A stretch of 25,883 nucleotides of DNA from Litorivicinus sp. GTDB lineage: Bacteria > Pseudomonadota > Gammaproteobacteria > Pseudomonadales > Litorivicinaceae. This document shows, piece after piece, positions 15,681 through 25,468 of this stretch. The stretch is from positions 1 to 25,883 of the forward strand of contig JAGYIK010000005.1 of NCBI GenBank assembly GCA_018402605.1, written 5' to 3'. The first letter of the stretch is position 1, and the number at the start of each line of letters is the position of its first letter. Under the pieces are notes generated by a model. The model was not told where the DNA came from, did no database searches, and worked only from the letters and a program-made list of their open reading frames with translations. Made by a program: the position numbers and the translations under genes.

Positions 15681-16094
15681 AAAGCGTTTGAGCCCATCGA
15701 CGGCATGATCGACCGTTTTCCGGAATTGTATCGCCAGAAGTGGGTCAAACAGGCTGTATGGAAAAGCCAGCTGAATCTCAGCGGTATAGTCCACCACGCA
15801 ACCTGAGTCTGTGGCACTCACCTCAATCAAATCAATGGCAGTGGCCTTGGCAGCAACACCTGTCAGCACTGCCCGTACGCCCGGTTCATACGCACTGACC
15901 GTGTACTCCATATCAATCAGGTTCCCGCTAAATCGAACCCGTACCACGTAACGCGCGCCTTGCGCAAAGAGCTCATCTAAGGGTGTGACTGACTCAACGG
16001 AGTCGTCCCATGACATGAGATGACGAAAGTCTGCGATCAATCGCAATGTTTCGATGGGTTGCTTGGGGACTTCAAACCGACGTTCAAACCGCAT
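15669..16094 (-). CDS. SRPBCC-fold (START/polyketide cyclase-like) protein
   Basis: This 141-residue protein shows the small-molecule-binding SRPBCC pattern: an opening strand MRFERRFEVPKQPIETLRLI, an early helix with the SWDDSVESVTPLD turn, a series of amphipathic beta strands (YVVRVRFSGNLIDMEYTV, CVVDYTAEIQLAF) and a long C-terminal helix (RKTVDHAVDGLKRFLAA). Such proteins bind hydrophobic ligands. Its ATG shares one base with the stop of the patatin gene (TAATG), so the two are translationally coupled. It could handle a lipid linked to that phospholipase, but this is inference. No signal peptide is seen. Confidence 0.75.
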   Translation of the reverse strand: MRFERRFEVPKQPIETLRLIADFRHLMSWDDSVESVTPLDELFAQGARYVVRVRFSGNLIDMEYTVSAYEPGVRAVLTGVAAKATAIDLIEVSATDSGCVVDYTAEIQLAFPYSLFDPLLAIQFRKTVDHAVDGLKRFLAA

Positions 16095-18316
16095 TAATCA
16101 CGCTCCGCAAAGGGCCGTCCGACCGAGAGCGTCACAGATTGACGTCCGCCTTCAGTTCGTCCGAATGATAAATAACCGGGCCCAATTGCAGTATCTGCAC
16201 CAACAAAAACCGAGCCACCCGAGAGGGTATTTCCCCAGCGAAACTGATCTCGGTCTTGATAGACGTTCCCAGCCTCTAAAGAGAACCCAACAAAGACCGG
16301 TTGATCCAGCGGGAATACTGCTTGTTCATTCATGCGCTGGTACCCCACGATTGAGACTAAACCCGCATGTCGCCCTGAGATCTCATCCGGACTGTATCCA
16401 GAAAGACGTGTAAATCCTCCCAGACTGTAGCGCGGAGTAACGTCAGCGACGTCTGTCTCAAACAAATATCCAAAGTAGCCTTGACCCACCAATGTCGAAC
16501 GACCGCTGTGATAAAACGGATACAGCAAATCTAGCGTTATTCCATCATATTGGCGCGTCGCACCGAGCTTGGCATCGTAAATCGAGTATTCACTGAGTAA
16601 CCGAATGCCTTGGGTAGGAAATCCCAAAGAGTCTAATGTGTCATATCCCGCTCGCACAAAATAACGCGAATCATCGATCGAGGCGCTCAGCGAATTCGAA
16701 CCCAAAATCACATTATTCTTGACGTTACTTTGTCGAAATCCAATACGAAATTCGCCGCGCGTATCCAGTGAGTAACCGGCATCAAAACCGTATTCACGGG
16801 TTTCAGTCGAGTAGATTGAGTTAATGATGCCCTCCTCATACAGCGACTGATCTTCTCGTAAAAATCCCACCATGACCGAAGCAAACCAATCTGATCCATA
16901 GTCGATAGGTTGGTATAGTTCGGAGATGATTTGCGTTTTGTCGCCTAACGTGAGTCCCGTGCGCCACTCACCCCCCAGTGGGTTGATATTGGTTGCACGA
17001 ATCACGCCATTCAAATTATATGACGCGCGACCATCGAGACTGTCCTCAAGCGTAAATCCAAGGTCCAAATAATCCGGACCCCAAGCTTTTTCTTTTGTTT
17101 CGAGGGAGAGACCAACCTGTCCATCGCGCTCGATCACAGAAACCTCGACCTGGTCAATCGTCTCCAGCGCGTAAATATGACTGAGATCAGATTTTAAGCG
17201 TTCATTATCAAGCGGTTGCCCTGGCCGGACTGTCAATCGATTTGCGATGGTCTGACTCGAGGTTCTTGGTGCATCGCTGATCACTTCCACAAACGCGAGT
17301 GTAGGCGGTTGTTGTTGCTCCTCTCGTGCCGATCGCCACACCACGTAATCTGTCTCGCTGACCTGTAAAGTTGCAAATAATTCTGACGCGACAGACATCG
17401 TTTGGCGGCCGGCAGCTAATGCTGCTTTCCGCCTGATGGAAGTCGGCTGTGGCCACAGACTTCGGAAAATTTCGATCAAAACATCGCGATCCGTCAGGGT
17501 TTCGATCTGTGCCTCTGTGTTCGACGGGTCAACAGGTTGGTCAACTGATCCACTACAGTCACCGCGAAGTAAAACTCCACTGGTGCTGTATCGCTGCGAT
17601 GAAGAATATCAACCAGCAGTGACCGGTCCGCGCCCATGGTCGTACCACATCGATCGGCAGGTTATTGTTGACACCGCCATCCACGTACAACCGTCATCGT
17701 CTGCACTGGCAGTACGACCGGCACGGCCATCCTGATACGCGGCACAGTTGCCAGCGAGCCGCGATCCCATGACTATGGCCTCACCTGTTGCCAAGTCTGT
17801 CGCCAATCGCTCGAAGGGGATAGGCAGTGCATCGAAATGCGATACGGTCGCCGTTTCCAATATGAGCTCGTAGGCGCCAACGCAAGTTTCTGACCACGCA
17901 AGGCCAGCGGCAGCCAGCCGAGTCAAATCCTGCAGCTGATTCCAATGTCGAGACCCAGAAAATTCTGCCCCTCAAAACTCTTATTCCGGAGGAAGCTTCG
18001 CTCATTGCGATCGGTGACATCCTTGAGCGTCGCGTTCCAGTCGACCGCGGTAACCTTTCACGAGCTTCTGCTGCAAAGTCAGATGCGTAGAGTGCCCCGA
18101 CAAACTGCGCCCATCGATGTCCCAGCAATATAATCAATCGGTATACGGTTCGCCTCAATGCCTCAATACGGCTGGCATGCCAGGCTCCCGCGAGCACCAC
18201 CGCCACTCAGACAAAGCCCGATCTGCTCGCGTGCATGTGAAAAATCAGAGACACTGAGGGCGATCGGGACGATAGTTTGCCCAGAATTTTGGTTGGAGGC
18301 ACAAACGCCGATTCAT
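16094..18316 (-). CDS. PlpD-type patatin phospholipase with POTRA and outer-membrane barrel (N-terminal third frameshifted)
   Basis: The clean 3' part encodes one POTRA domain (LAFVEVISDAP to VGLSLETKEKAWG) and a 16-strand BamA-like barrel ending in SVTLSVGRPF. Upstream, across several frames, lies a patatin domain: a likely start MNRRLCL at 18316 with a hydrophobic signal segment (TIVPIALSVSDFSHA), the oxyanion-hole motif GGGARG (18187-18204), the nucleophile elbow GTSMG (18109-18123), VDWNATLKDVTDRNERSF, and the catalytic DG motif VDGGVNNNLPIDVV (17670-17684). The total is about 740 codons, near the size of P. aeruginosa PlpD, a type Vd autotransporter lipase. At least six frame changes lie between 17480 and 18300. 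I think they are sequence errors, though real loss of this non-essential gene cannot be excluded. Confidence 0.85.
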
Positions 18317-18335
18317 TCTCGTAAATCTTTGGAAT

Positions 18336-19346
18336 GTGTTTGAAAAAAGCCAAACACGTGACCATTTCGTCATTCGAACACCAAACGGTCTCTACTGCCC
18401 GCCGGCGAATATCTACATTGATCCGTGAAACCGGTTTCTCAGGCGTGGTCACACATGCCCACGCGGACCATGCGCGCTGGGAGTGGGCATTACCATTGTG
18501 CAGCCCCAGGCGTCGGTATCCTAAATCATCGACTCAACAGCGATGCAATTGTACAGGACACCCGTATGGCGAGTCGTTTACTTTGGTGATGTTGAAATCA
18601 GCGTACACCTGCGGGTCATGTTAACGGCTGTCTCTGGGATAACTCTGCAGCCATCCGGTGACTGGGTCATCACTGGCGACTACAAGCGGTAAACCGACCC
18701 AGTTGCGATCCATTTGAACCAGTTTCATGTGATGTGTTGATCACTGAGGCAGCTTTCGCATTACCGATTTATCGATGGAGTCCCGTTAATCAGATCATGG
18801 ACCGCGTGTTTCGCTGGTGGGACTCGAATATTCGTGCGAAAAGAACGCCTGTACTGCTGTGCTACTCGCTCGGAAAAGCGCAACGGCTCATGAGAAATCG
18901 CTCTCCGCTCTGACCGGTCGGTGGTGCATGAATTTACACCATTGCCTTAAGCACGCTGTATGAGGCAGAAGATATCCGTCTCTGTCCTTGGCAGCATGCA
19001 ACAATTTCAAAAGGTTGATGCGTCGGACCTCCGTACTGGCACCGCCTCAAGTTCTGGGATCAGGTTTCTTGAAGCGATTCGAACCTTCTGAAATTACCCA
19101 ATGGCCTCAGGCTGGATGCAAATCCGCGGCATCCGCCGACGATCGGCAATTGCACAGGGCTTTGCAATGAGCGATCACGCGGACTGGGACGGTCTGTTAC
19201 ACACCATAAAGCAATCCAACGCAAAGAAAGTCTTTGCGACCCATGGCGAAACTCGGGTCTTGGTGAAATACCTTGAAGACGTTGAAGGCATTGCGGCCGA
19301 ACGCCTCGAAACTGCTTTTGGTATGAGTTCCGAGCACGATCAGTGA
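18336..19346 (+). CDS. ligase-associated metallo-beta-lactamase-fold exonuclease (frameshifted)
   Basis: Across frames the gene reads RTPNGLYCPPANIYIDP, the metal-binding THAHADHARW (HxHxDH, 18454-18477), CDPFEPVSCDVLITEAAFAL, PIYRWSPVNQIMDRVFRWWD and LCYSLGKAQRLM. A clean end follows with MASGWMQIRGIRRRSAIAQG and AMSDHADWDGLL, which carries the second metal-ligand histidine. This is the Mn-dependent exonuclease family found next to ATP-dependent ligases. The length (about 337 codons) is typical. The start is uncertain; GTG at 18336 is in frame with the N-terminal motif, and an ATG at 18334 is in another frame. It begins about 20 bases from the divergent patatin start. Its stop overlaps the ligase GTG. 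The indels fall mostly between 18390 and 19100. Confidence 0.87.
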
Positions 19347-20917
19347 ACATAATTGCACTCTTCCAAGCACTCGATGTAAGCCAAGGTATACGATCCAAAC
19401 GTGATGCGTGTGCCGAGTTCATCGCAAGTGCAGACCCACTGGAGAGTGCGTATACCATCAAGATGCTCCGTGGTGAAAAAATTGCGGAGCGAATACCCAG
19501 CCGACTCCTGAAGCACATTGCATACCGTCACTTCACCAATCACGACTGGATATTTGATGAGTGCTATGGCGCGGTAGGTGATCTATCCGAGACGCTCGCG
19601 ATTCTTTGTAGTGACGACCACCGAGAGCCTGATCTACATAGCCCTGTCATCATGTCATGGTTGAAGCGCATCAAATCCATGCATAACGGAAACGAAGATG
19701 ATTTTGTGACCGCGCTTTATGATTTTTTGAGAACATTAAGTCGTGATGAGTCGTTCCTGTTTTTGAAGCTTTCAACAGGAGGATTCCGAGTCGGTGTTAG
19801 CAGAAATCTGATTCATGACGCGATTTCAATGGTAACTGGCATCGACCGTTCGGTTATTGATGAGCGTTTGATGGGAACCTTCCATATTGATGCGGACTGG
19901 CTCGATCGATTGTCGCGACCCGTTTCAAGCGAAGAAGAAAACACCCGGCCATTACCTTTTCTACTCGCGCAACCCTGGACTGATGGGGTGCACGAATTAA
20001 CCGAGCCCAGCGACTTGCAAATTGAGTACAAATGGGACGGGATTCGTTGCCAACTCATCAAAACCGATCAACTCATTCGACTATGGTCAAGGGGTGACCA
20101 AGATATTACCGAACAGTTCCCCGATATCACCAACAGCGCAGCGCATTTGCCCAGTAATTTGATTCTGGATGGTGAAATTCTCATTCAACGCGGGGACAAG
20201 CTTGGTACGTTCCAGGACTTGCAAACCCGCCTCAATCGGAGTCGGATTACGAAAACGCTTTTGCAGAGCCATCCCGCGATTTTCCGACCATACGATTGTC
20301 TGCGCTATTCAGGAGAGGACCTGAGAATGAGGCCATTACATTTCAGGCGCAGTGTTCTCGAAACCTTACCCATTGAGGCAAGCCCCGTTCTCTCCGTCAC
20401 TCATTGGGAACAACTCAACGGTCTCCGGTTTAATGCGGGCGCGCAGGACGCAGAGGGCATCATGATTAAACGGCGAGATGGTCATTACGAAGGCGGAAGA
20501 CGGGCCGGCCTCTGGTGGAAGTGGAAGCTTGACCCAATGACTGCGGATTGCATTTTAATCTATGCGCAGGCCGGCCATGGTCGGAGGGCTTCGATCCATT
20601 CGGATTTTACACTCGCAGTCTTTGACGGAGAACACCTCGTGCCTATCACGAAAGCATATTCTGGACTGTCAAATGACGAACTCAAAGAAGTTGACCAATG
20701 GATTCGAACACATACGATCGAGAAATTCGGTCCTGTCAGACAGGTGCGACCGGAACTTGTATTTGAAATTGCTTTTGAGGGGATTGCTCGCAGTAGTCGG
20801 CACAAAAGCGGGATTGCGTTGAGGTTCCCACGCATTCTGCGTTGGCGCAGGGACATCGGAATGCAAGACGCAGACACCTTAGAGAGTTTTGAAGCGCTCT
20901 TAGCAGGACGAGAATGA
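19343..20917 (+). CDS. ATP-dependent DNA ligase of the bacterial repair cassette
   Basis: The 524-residue protein has an N-terminal alpha-helical DNA-binding domain (residues 1-200), then the nucleotidyltransferase core with the AMP-accepting lysine K230 in EYKWDGIRCQL, motif III (LWSRGDQDIT), motif IV (LDGEIL), IMIKRRDGHYEGGRR and motif V (WWKWKL). The C-terminal OB domain ends with FEGIARSSRHKSGIALRFP. This fits the family known from the Lhr/Exo/Lig/Pe clusters; it seals nicks using ATP, unlike the replicative NAD-dependent LigA. The start is GTG, overlapping the exonuclease stop, and its own stop overlaps the helicase ATG. The frame is entirely clean although the exonuclease and helicase around it are broken. 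Confidence 0.95.
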   Translation: MNIIALFQALDVSQGIRSKRDACAEFIASADPLESAYTIKMLRGEKIAERIPSRLLKHIAYRHFTNHDWIFDECYGAVGDLSETLAILCSDDHREPDLHSPVIMSWLKRIKSMHNGNEDDFVTALYDFLRTLSRDESFLFLKLSTGGFRVGVSRNLIHDAISMVTGIDRSVIDERLMGTFHIDADWLDRLSRPVSSEEENTRPLPFLLAQPWTDGVHELTEPSDLQIEYKWDGIRCQLIKTDQLIRLWSRGDQDITEQFPDITNSAAHLPSNLILDGEILIQRGDKLGTFQDLQTRLNRSRITKTLLQSHPAIFRPYDCLRYSGEDLRMRPLHFRRSVLETLPIEASPVLSVTHWEQLNGLRFNAGAQDAEGIMIKRRDGHYEGGRRAGLWWKWKLDPMTADCILIYAQAGHGRRASIHSDFTLAVFDGEHLVPITKAYSGLSNDELKEVDQWIRTHTIEKFGPVRQVRPELVFEIAFEGIARSSRHKSGIALRFPRILRWRRDIGMQDADTLESFEALLAGRE

Positions 20918-23347
20918 CTGATTTCCAGCGAATCGAGTCGTATTTTTCCGATCACGGTATGGTGCCATTCGCGTTCCAAACACTGGCATGGGAGCGGACT
21001 GCGTCTGGCATTAATCAACTCATTCAATGCCCAACAGGATCAGGGAAAACACTCGCTGCCTGCGGCGCTATCCTTGATCAGCTGATAGCCAGTGATCACA
21101 CGCCCGGACTCGTCCTGCTATACATCACCCCACTTCGAGCCATGACGCGAGATCTCGAATTGGCACTAAGTGCACCACTAAAACATACCCCACACCGCGT
21201 GATATGTCGCAACGGGGACTCTACGACCATTGAACGCAATCAGGTATTCAACAAGCCACCACAAATCCTGTTCACAACCCCCGAATCACTGTCCGTAATG
21301 CTGTCGTCAAATAAGGCAACCCAACTCTTCCGTCATCTTAAGCTCGTCGTTGTGGATGAGTGGCACGACCTCTGGAGTTCCAAACGGGGCACGCAGACTG
21401 TGCTGTGCCTCGCTCGCTTGCGTAAACTCAGCCCGACGCTTGTCACAACAGGTGTCTCTGCGACACTCGCCAACCCAAAAGACGCACTTAAGGCTTTGCT
21501 CGCTGTCGGTGCACACGGTGAACTGACCAGTAGCGACCTCACCAGACAACTGGATCTGAAGATCACTGAGTGTGATGCAAACGCTCATCTGCCGTGGGCC
21601 GGCTATCTTGGCCTCGGTTTGCTGGATCCAGTTGCGAAAGGTTTAAAGAGAGGACAAACCACGCTGATGTTTGCCAATACGCGTAATCAAGCTGAGCACT
21701 GGTATCAGGCACTCTCTATTGTTCGGAGCGATCTGAAGGTGCTTCTCCACCATGGATCACTTGCACGAGAAATCCGTGAATCCGTTGAATCGGCGTTGAA
21801 AGAGGGCTCAGTAGATCTTGTGGTTGCAACCAGCGCCTTGGATCTCGGGGTCGACTTTCAGGCAGTCAACCATGTCATCCAGATCGGGTCTCCTCGCGCT
21901 GTAGGCCGCCTATTACAACGCGCTGGTCGTGCGAAGCACCGCCCGGGCGAACGCGTGGAAGTGCAGTTGGTGCCTACGCATCGACTGCATCTGCATGAAT
22001 ATGCGGCACCAACTGATGCGCTTGACACGAATCCGCCCGGAGCCCATTCGGCCTCGGTGATGAGGTCTCGACGTACTTGTTCAACATTTTGGTCACACTG
22101 TGTGCTGCAATCCCATGGCGCCACAGAGATTCTCGACGAAATTCGCACAACAGATGCGTATTCGAACCTCAGCGTCCCGCAATTTTCCGCTTGTCCTTGC
22201 TTAATCATCGCGGGCTTAAATTCTTGCAGAGCTACACTGAATCAAGCTAGGTTTAGTAGAGACTGACTGGCATGGACTGGTGCCGGGTCGACCCCGAGTT
22301 GCGGGTGGCGTGCGCATGAGTATCGGTACCATTGTTTCGAATACCCTCATTCAGTCAAAATGCGCCGCGGCAAGGCATTCGGCGAAGTCGAGGAGGAATT
22401 TTTACCCTTTGATTGAAGCCAGGAGATGTGTTTCAGTTGCCCGGTAAACGCCTCCCAAAGTTCACGCCCTCCGCGACGGCGAGCTCCTTGTTACACCGGC
22501 ATCCGCAGGGCCAGCCAGTGAAATACCCCGGTGGAGTGGTGGCCGACTCCCATTATCGGAAACACTCGCGCGTTATGTCATCAGACGGTTTCAAGACGCG
22601 TCGGCCCTATCTGATCGGATCAAGAATTCGAATTGGCTCGAGTGCGAGTTATTCCGGACTCACACACTCCAACGTGAGATCAGTCAGCTGCCAAATGATC
22701 ATTCAATCCTTTTTGAACGGCACCAGTCACGCGATGGACATCATGGTTGGATCTACCCCTTTGCTGGATGGTTGGTTCATCAAACTCTGGCCCCACTGCT
22801 GGCCCATCGGATTGCTAAAAAGCGACCCGCAACCTTGACTTGGACAGTCAACGATTACGGAATCGAATGGTTGTGCAGTGAACCGGAACCCATCGATTGC
22901 ATCCTATCAGACTGGACCGATCTCTTAAGGCAAGACGGTTTATTAAATGACCTCAACGAGGCATTACAGCTATCGGAGCTCACGCGCCGGCAGTTCCGAA
23001 CCACCGCACGTATCGCCGGATGGATCTTCCAAGGCTATCCAGGTCGAATGAAATCGGCGCGAGCACTTCAGACCTCAGCCGGTTTAATCTTCGATGTCCT
23101 TTCAAAATACGATCCCGATCATTTGTTCATCGCGCAAGCAAGACAGGATGTGCTCACAGAATTTTGCGATCTCGAACGTCTCACTTTAACCTGCGAATGG
23201 CTCAGACAGATGCAACCTCATCAAGTCAATGTGGCGCGTCCATCGCCACTCGGTTTGCCCCTCATGATTGAGCGCCTGAGCGCACGTGTTTCGACTGAAA
23301 CATTGCAAATGCGGCTGCAGAAACTGACGGCAGGATTCGATGACTGA
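20914..23347 (+). CDS. ligase-associated DEXH-box DNA helicase, Lhr-core type (frameshifted in the middle)
   Basis: The clean first part has the Q-like region FAFQTLAWE, Walker A CPTGSGKT (residues 39-46), DEWHD (Walker B, 148-152), VSATLA (motif III) and the RecA2 motif VI QRAGRAKHRPG. From about 22040 to 22770 the frame changes repeatedly, yet family blocks remain readable: LDVLVQH, RMSIGTIVS, KPGDVFQLPGKRL, EIPRWSGGRLPLS, HGWIYPFAGWLVHQ. The last 190 codons are clean (AVNDYG-like VNDYGIEWL, RQFRTTARIAG, FQGYPGRMKSARALQ). The total, about 811 codons, fits the family. It is an ATP-driven 3'-5' helicase by homology. The 3' end overlaps pdeM by eight bases. A longer single frame to 22266 is not the true end. 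Confidence 0.92.
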
Positions 23348-24015
23348 GCTCTGGTTTGCAGACGAACACTTCGTGCCACGCCACGACCGGACCCTTTGGC
23401 ATCCGCAGTCAGAGAGCTTGTTTTTAGCCGATTTACATCTGGGGAAAAGTGATCTTTTTAGAAAATCCGGTATCCCGATTCCAGGTGAACTAGAGCTGTC
23501 TGACCTCGAACGATTGCACAATGCAGTGCAGTGCACTGATGCGAAAACGGTCTGGATATTGGGGGACTTATTTCACCAGCCCAAGTCGGTCACTACAAAA
23601 ATGATGAGCGATTGCGTCGATTTTAATGCGCTTGGAGTCAAACTGGAGTTAATTTCGGTAACCATGATCGTTCTGCTGAGACTCTGGCTATGCAATTAGA
23701 TTCCAGCTAAACCCGGAACCCACCGCATGGGGAGCCATTGACCTCGCCCACCATCCAGACAGCAACCCGAAACGATCGCGTATTGCAGGCCACATTCATC
23801 CACAAGTCATCTTCCAGCAGCGCACAGACCGCCTCGTTTTTCCGTGCTTTGCAATATTGAGGTCGAAAACACTTCTCCTTCCCGCATTTACAGCGTTTTC
23901 CGGTGGGCCGCGTTTTACACCCCGGGATGCACAGTGTTACGCGATCACACCAGACGGAGTCTTGTCACCTCCGAATATGCCCCAACCAATGAGTGAAAAT
24001 GAGGGGAAAAAATGA
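23340..24015 (+). CDS. pdeM: ligase-associated metallophosphoesterase PdeM (two frameshifts)
   Basis: This calcineurin-like phosphoesterase reads LFLADLHLGK (first metal site), WILGDLFHQ, then after a frame change GNHDR (23657-23671), and after another HHPD and the AGHIHPQV motif, finishing MSENEGKK at 24015. Two indels explain everything: one near 23650-23656 and one near 23690-23700; from 23701 the frame is open for 105 codons to the stop. The corrected length of about 225 residues is the family norm. It is the fourth gene of the ligase-associated cassette and is a predicted phosphodiesterase or endonuclease. Its stop overlaps the next ATG. Confidence 0.9.
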
Positions 24016-24473
24016 TCAAAATCGGACTCTTTGTCGTTTGTACCATGTGGTTTGGCCTCAGTCAGGCGGACGATCTATCACCATCACCTAGGTTCTCTCC
24101 CGCCGAGGTCGTCGAGGTCGTATTGGGAGCGATGGCCGATAACGATCAACCGACGGCCGACTCGGGAATTGCAGTAGCCTATCGTTTTGCCAGCCCTGCA
24201 AATAAAGCATCACTCGGCCCATATTGGCACTTTGCCGCAGTCGTGAAACAACCTGCCTATGCCCCCTTAATTAATCATTCGAACCGTGAACTTGGGACTG
24301 TGTCGATCGATGCAAATTTGGCTTCGATACCCGTGATGGTCGTCGGGCAAAGCGGTGAAGTAGCGGGCTATATTTGGTCGCTATCAAAGCAAAACGAAGG
24401 TGAATTCAGCGGAAGCTGGATGACAGACTCTGTGATTCGCGTACCGCTTGGGTCAACAATAAAGTCATTATGA
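24012..24473 (+). CDS. secreted DUF4864-like protein
   Basis: The 153-residue protein has a clear signal peptide, MIKIGLFVVCTMWFGLSQA, with probable cleavage before DDL. The mature part has a helix (SPAEVVEVVLGAMADND), then the family-like AVAYRFASPANKASLGPYW and AYAPLINHSNRELG stretches, and beta strands ending in GSWMTDSVIR. This resembles DUF4864, whose function is unknown to me. GAGGGG lies five bases before the ATG and the start overlaps the pdeM stop (ATGA); its own stop overlaps the next gene. It should be in the periplasm, so a direct role in DNA repair is unlikely despite the coupling. Confidence 0.7.
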   Translation: MIKIGLFVVCTMWFGLSQADDLSPSPRFSPAEVVEVVLGAMADNDQPTADSGIAVAYRFASPANKASLGPYWHFAAVVKQPAYAPLINHSNRELGTVSIDANLASIPVMVVGQSGEVAGYIWSLSKQNEGEFSGSWMTDSVIRVPLGSTIKSL

Positions 24474-24760
24474 TCTATACGGTGATTACCCATCCGGAAG
24501 CACATGCATGGCATGCACGCGAATATCGTTTACTCAGTGACTGGTTTAAACGCCGGATGCATGAACTCGGCATCGACAGCATGCGAGACGGAGACCCAAT
24601 GGATCCGCACCATCCATTCAATCAAGCCTTTGATGCCCTGTGCAAAGAAGCAGAGCACTATTGGCGGACTGAACGAAATTATATTCCTTCACCCTTGCAA
24701 CTCTCGCACGCCTTCTTTCAAATGGAAGACCCGATACGACCGGATCATTTAACCGCATGA
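24470..24760 (+). CDS. small conserved-looking hypothetical protein
   Basis: This 96-residue, soluble protein is rich in histidine, aromatic and acidic residues and has no signal peptide or membrane helix. It appears mostly helical, with segments HAREYRLLSDWFKRRMHEL, PFNQAFDALCKEAEHYW and LQLSHAFFQ, separated by a DGDPMDPHHP loop. I do not recognise the family. It overlaps the DUF4864-like gene and folM by four bases on either side (ATGA), so it is surely translated with them. The clean frame and coupling argue it is real. A link to pterin metabolism through folM is only a guess from context. Confidence 0.75.
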   Translation: MIYTVITHPEAHAWHAREYRLLSDWFKRRMHELGIDSMRDGDPMDPHHPFNQAFDALCKEAEHYWRTERNYIPSPLQLSHAFFQMEDPIRPDHLTA

Positions 24761-25467
24761 CAGCACCCATCCTCATTACCGGTGGCGGAACCCGCCTCGG
24801 GCTTGCCTTAGCGCATTATTATTTGGAGCATGATCAGCCGGTGGTGGTGACCTACCGCTCTAAACGGCACTCCATCGAACAACTCACTGAGCGTGGCGCG
24901 CTTGCCATTCCAGCAGATTTTTCAACCGACGCCGGTATCATGGCAGCAGCTGAGAGACTGTGTACCCTGTGTCCGTCTCTCGCCTCCATCGTGCACAATG
25001 CATCAACGTGGAGCACTGATCCAGGTGACGCTGCGGATCTGGAAAACTTGGCACTCATGATGCGTATTCATGTGGGTGCGCCGATGTTTCTGACCGAGGC
25101 ATTGCGACCTGCACTAATGCACGGAGAATCGCCCTCAGTGATTCATATCTCGGATCATGTTGCCAACCGTGGTAGCGATCAACACATGGCTTACGCTGCG
25201 TCCAAAGCGGCCATGCTCAACCTGACTAAATCACAGGCGAAGAAATACGCACCACAGATTCGGGTTAACGCACTATGCCCAGCATTACTCGAGTTTCGTG
25301 ACGAAGATGATCTGGCGTACCGGGAAAAGGCGCAGCAAAAAAGCCCGCTCGGCATTGTTCCGGGGTTTCAGGTTGCGATCGATGCCATTGTGTATCTACA
25401 GAGCAATCACTACACCACTGGCACCGTCTTGCAATTAGATGGCGGCCGGCCACTGAGGATGCCATAA
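24757..25467 (+). CDS. folM: dihydromonapterin reductase FolM
   Basis: The 236-residue SDR protein matches FolM closely: ITGGGTRLGLALA at residues 7-19, VVVTYRSKR (the basic residues favour NADPH), a DFSTDAGIMA block, VHNASTW in place of NNAG, HISDHVANRGSDQHMAYAAS with the YxxxK pair, and a C-terminal LDGGRPLR. FolM reduces dihydromonapterin to tetrahydromonapterin and also has dihydrofolate reductase activity. It overlaps the preceding small gene by four bases and is followed after one base by nadC. The usual partners folE and folX are not in this window. Confidence 0.9.
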   Translation: MTAPILITGGGTRLGLALAHYYLEHDQPVVVTYRSKRHSIEQLTERGALAIPADFSTDAGIMAAAERLCTLCPSLASIVHNASTWSTDPGDAADLENLALMMRIHVGAPMFLTEALRPALMHGESPSVIHISDHVANRGSDQHMAYAASKAAMLNLTKSQAKKYAPQIRVNALCPALLEFRDEDDLAYREKAQQKSPLGIVPGFQVAIDAIVYLQSNHYTTGTVLQLDGGRPLRMP

Positions 25468-25468
25468 C

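Noticed and set aside
17781..18206. Minus-strand 141-codon frame as a separate gene
   Set aside because: It covers part of the patatin domain in mixed frames (VGALYASDFAAE is readable) and is not an independent protein.
22413..22838. Plus-strand 141-codon frame as a separate gene
   Set aside because: Its start, KPGDVFQLPGKRL, is a helicase family block; the rest is out of frame.
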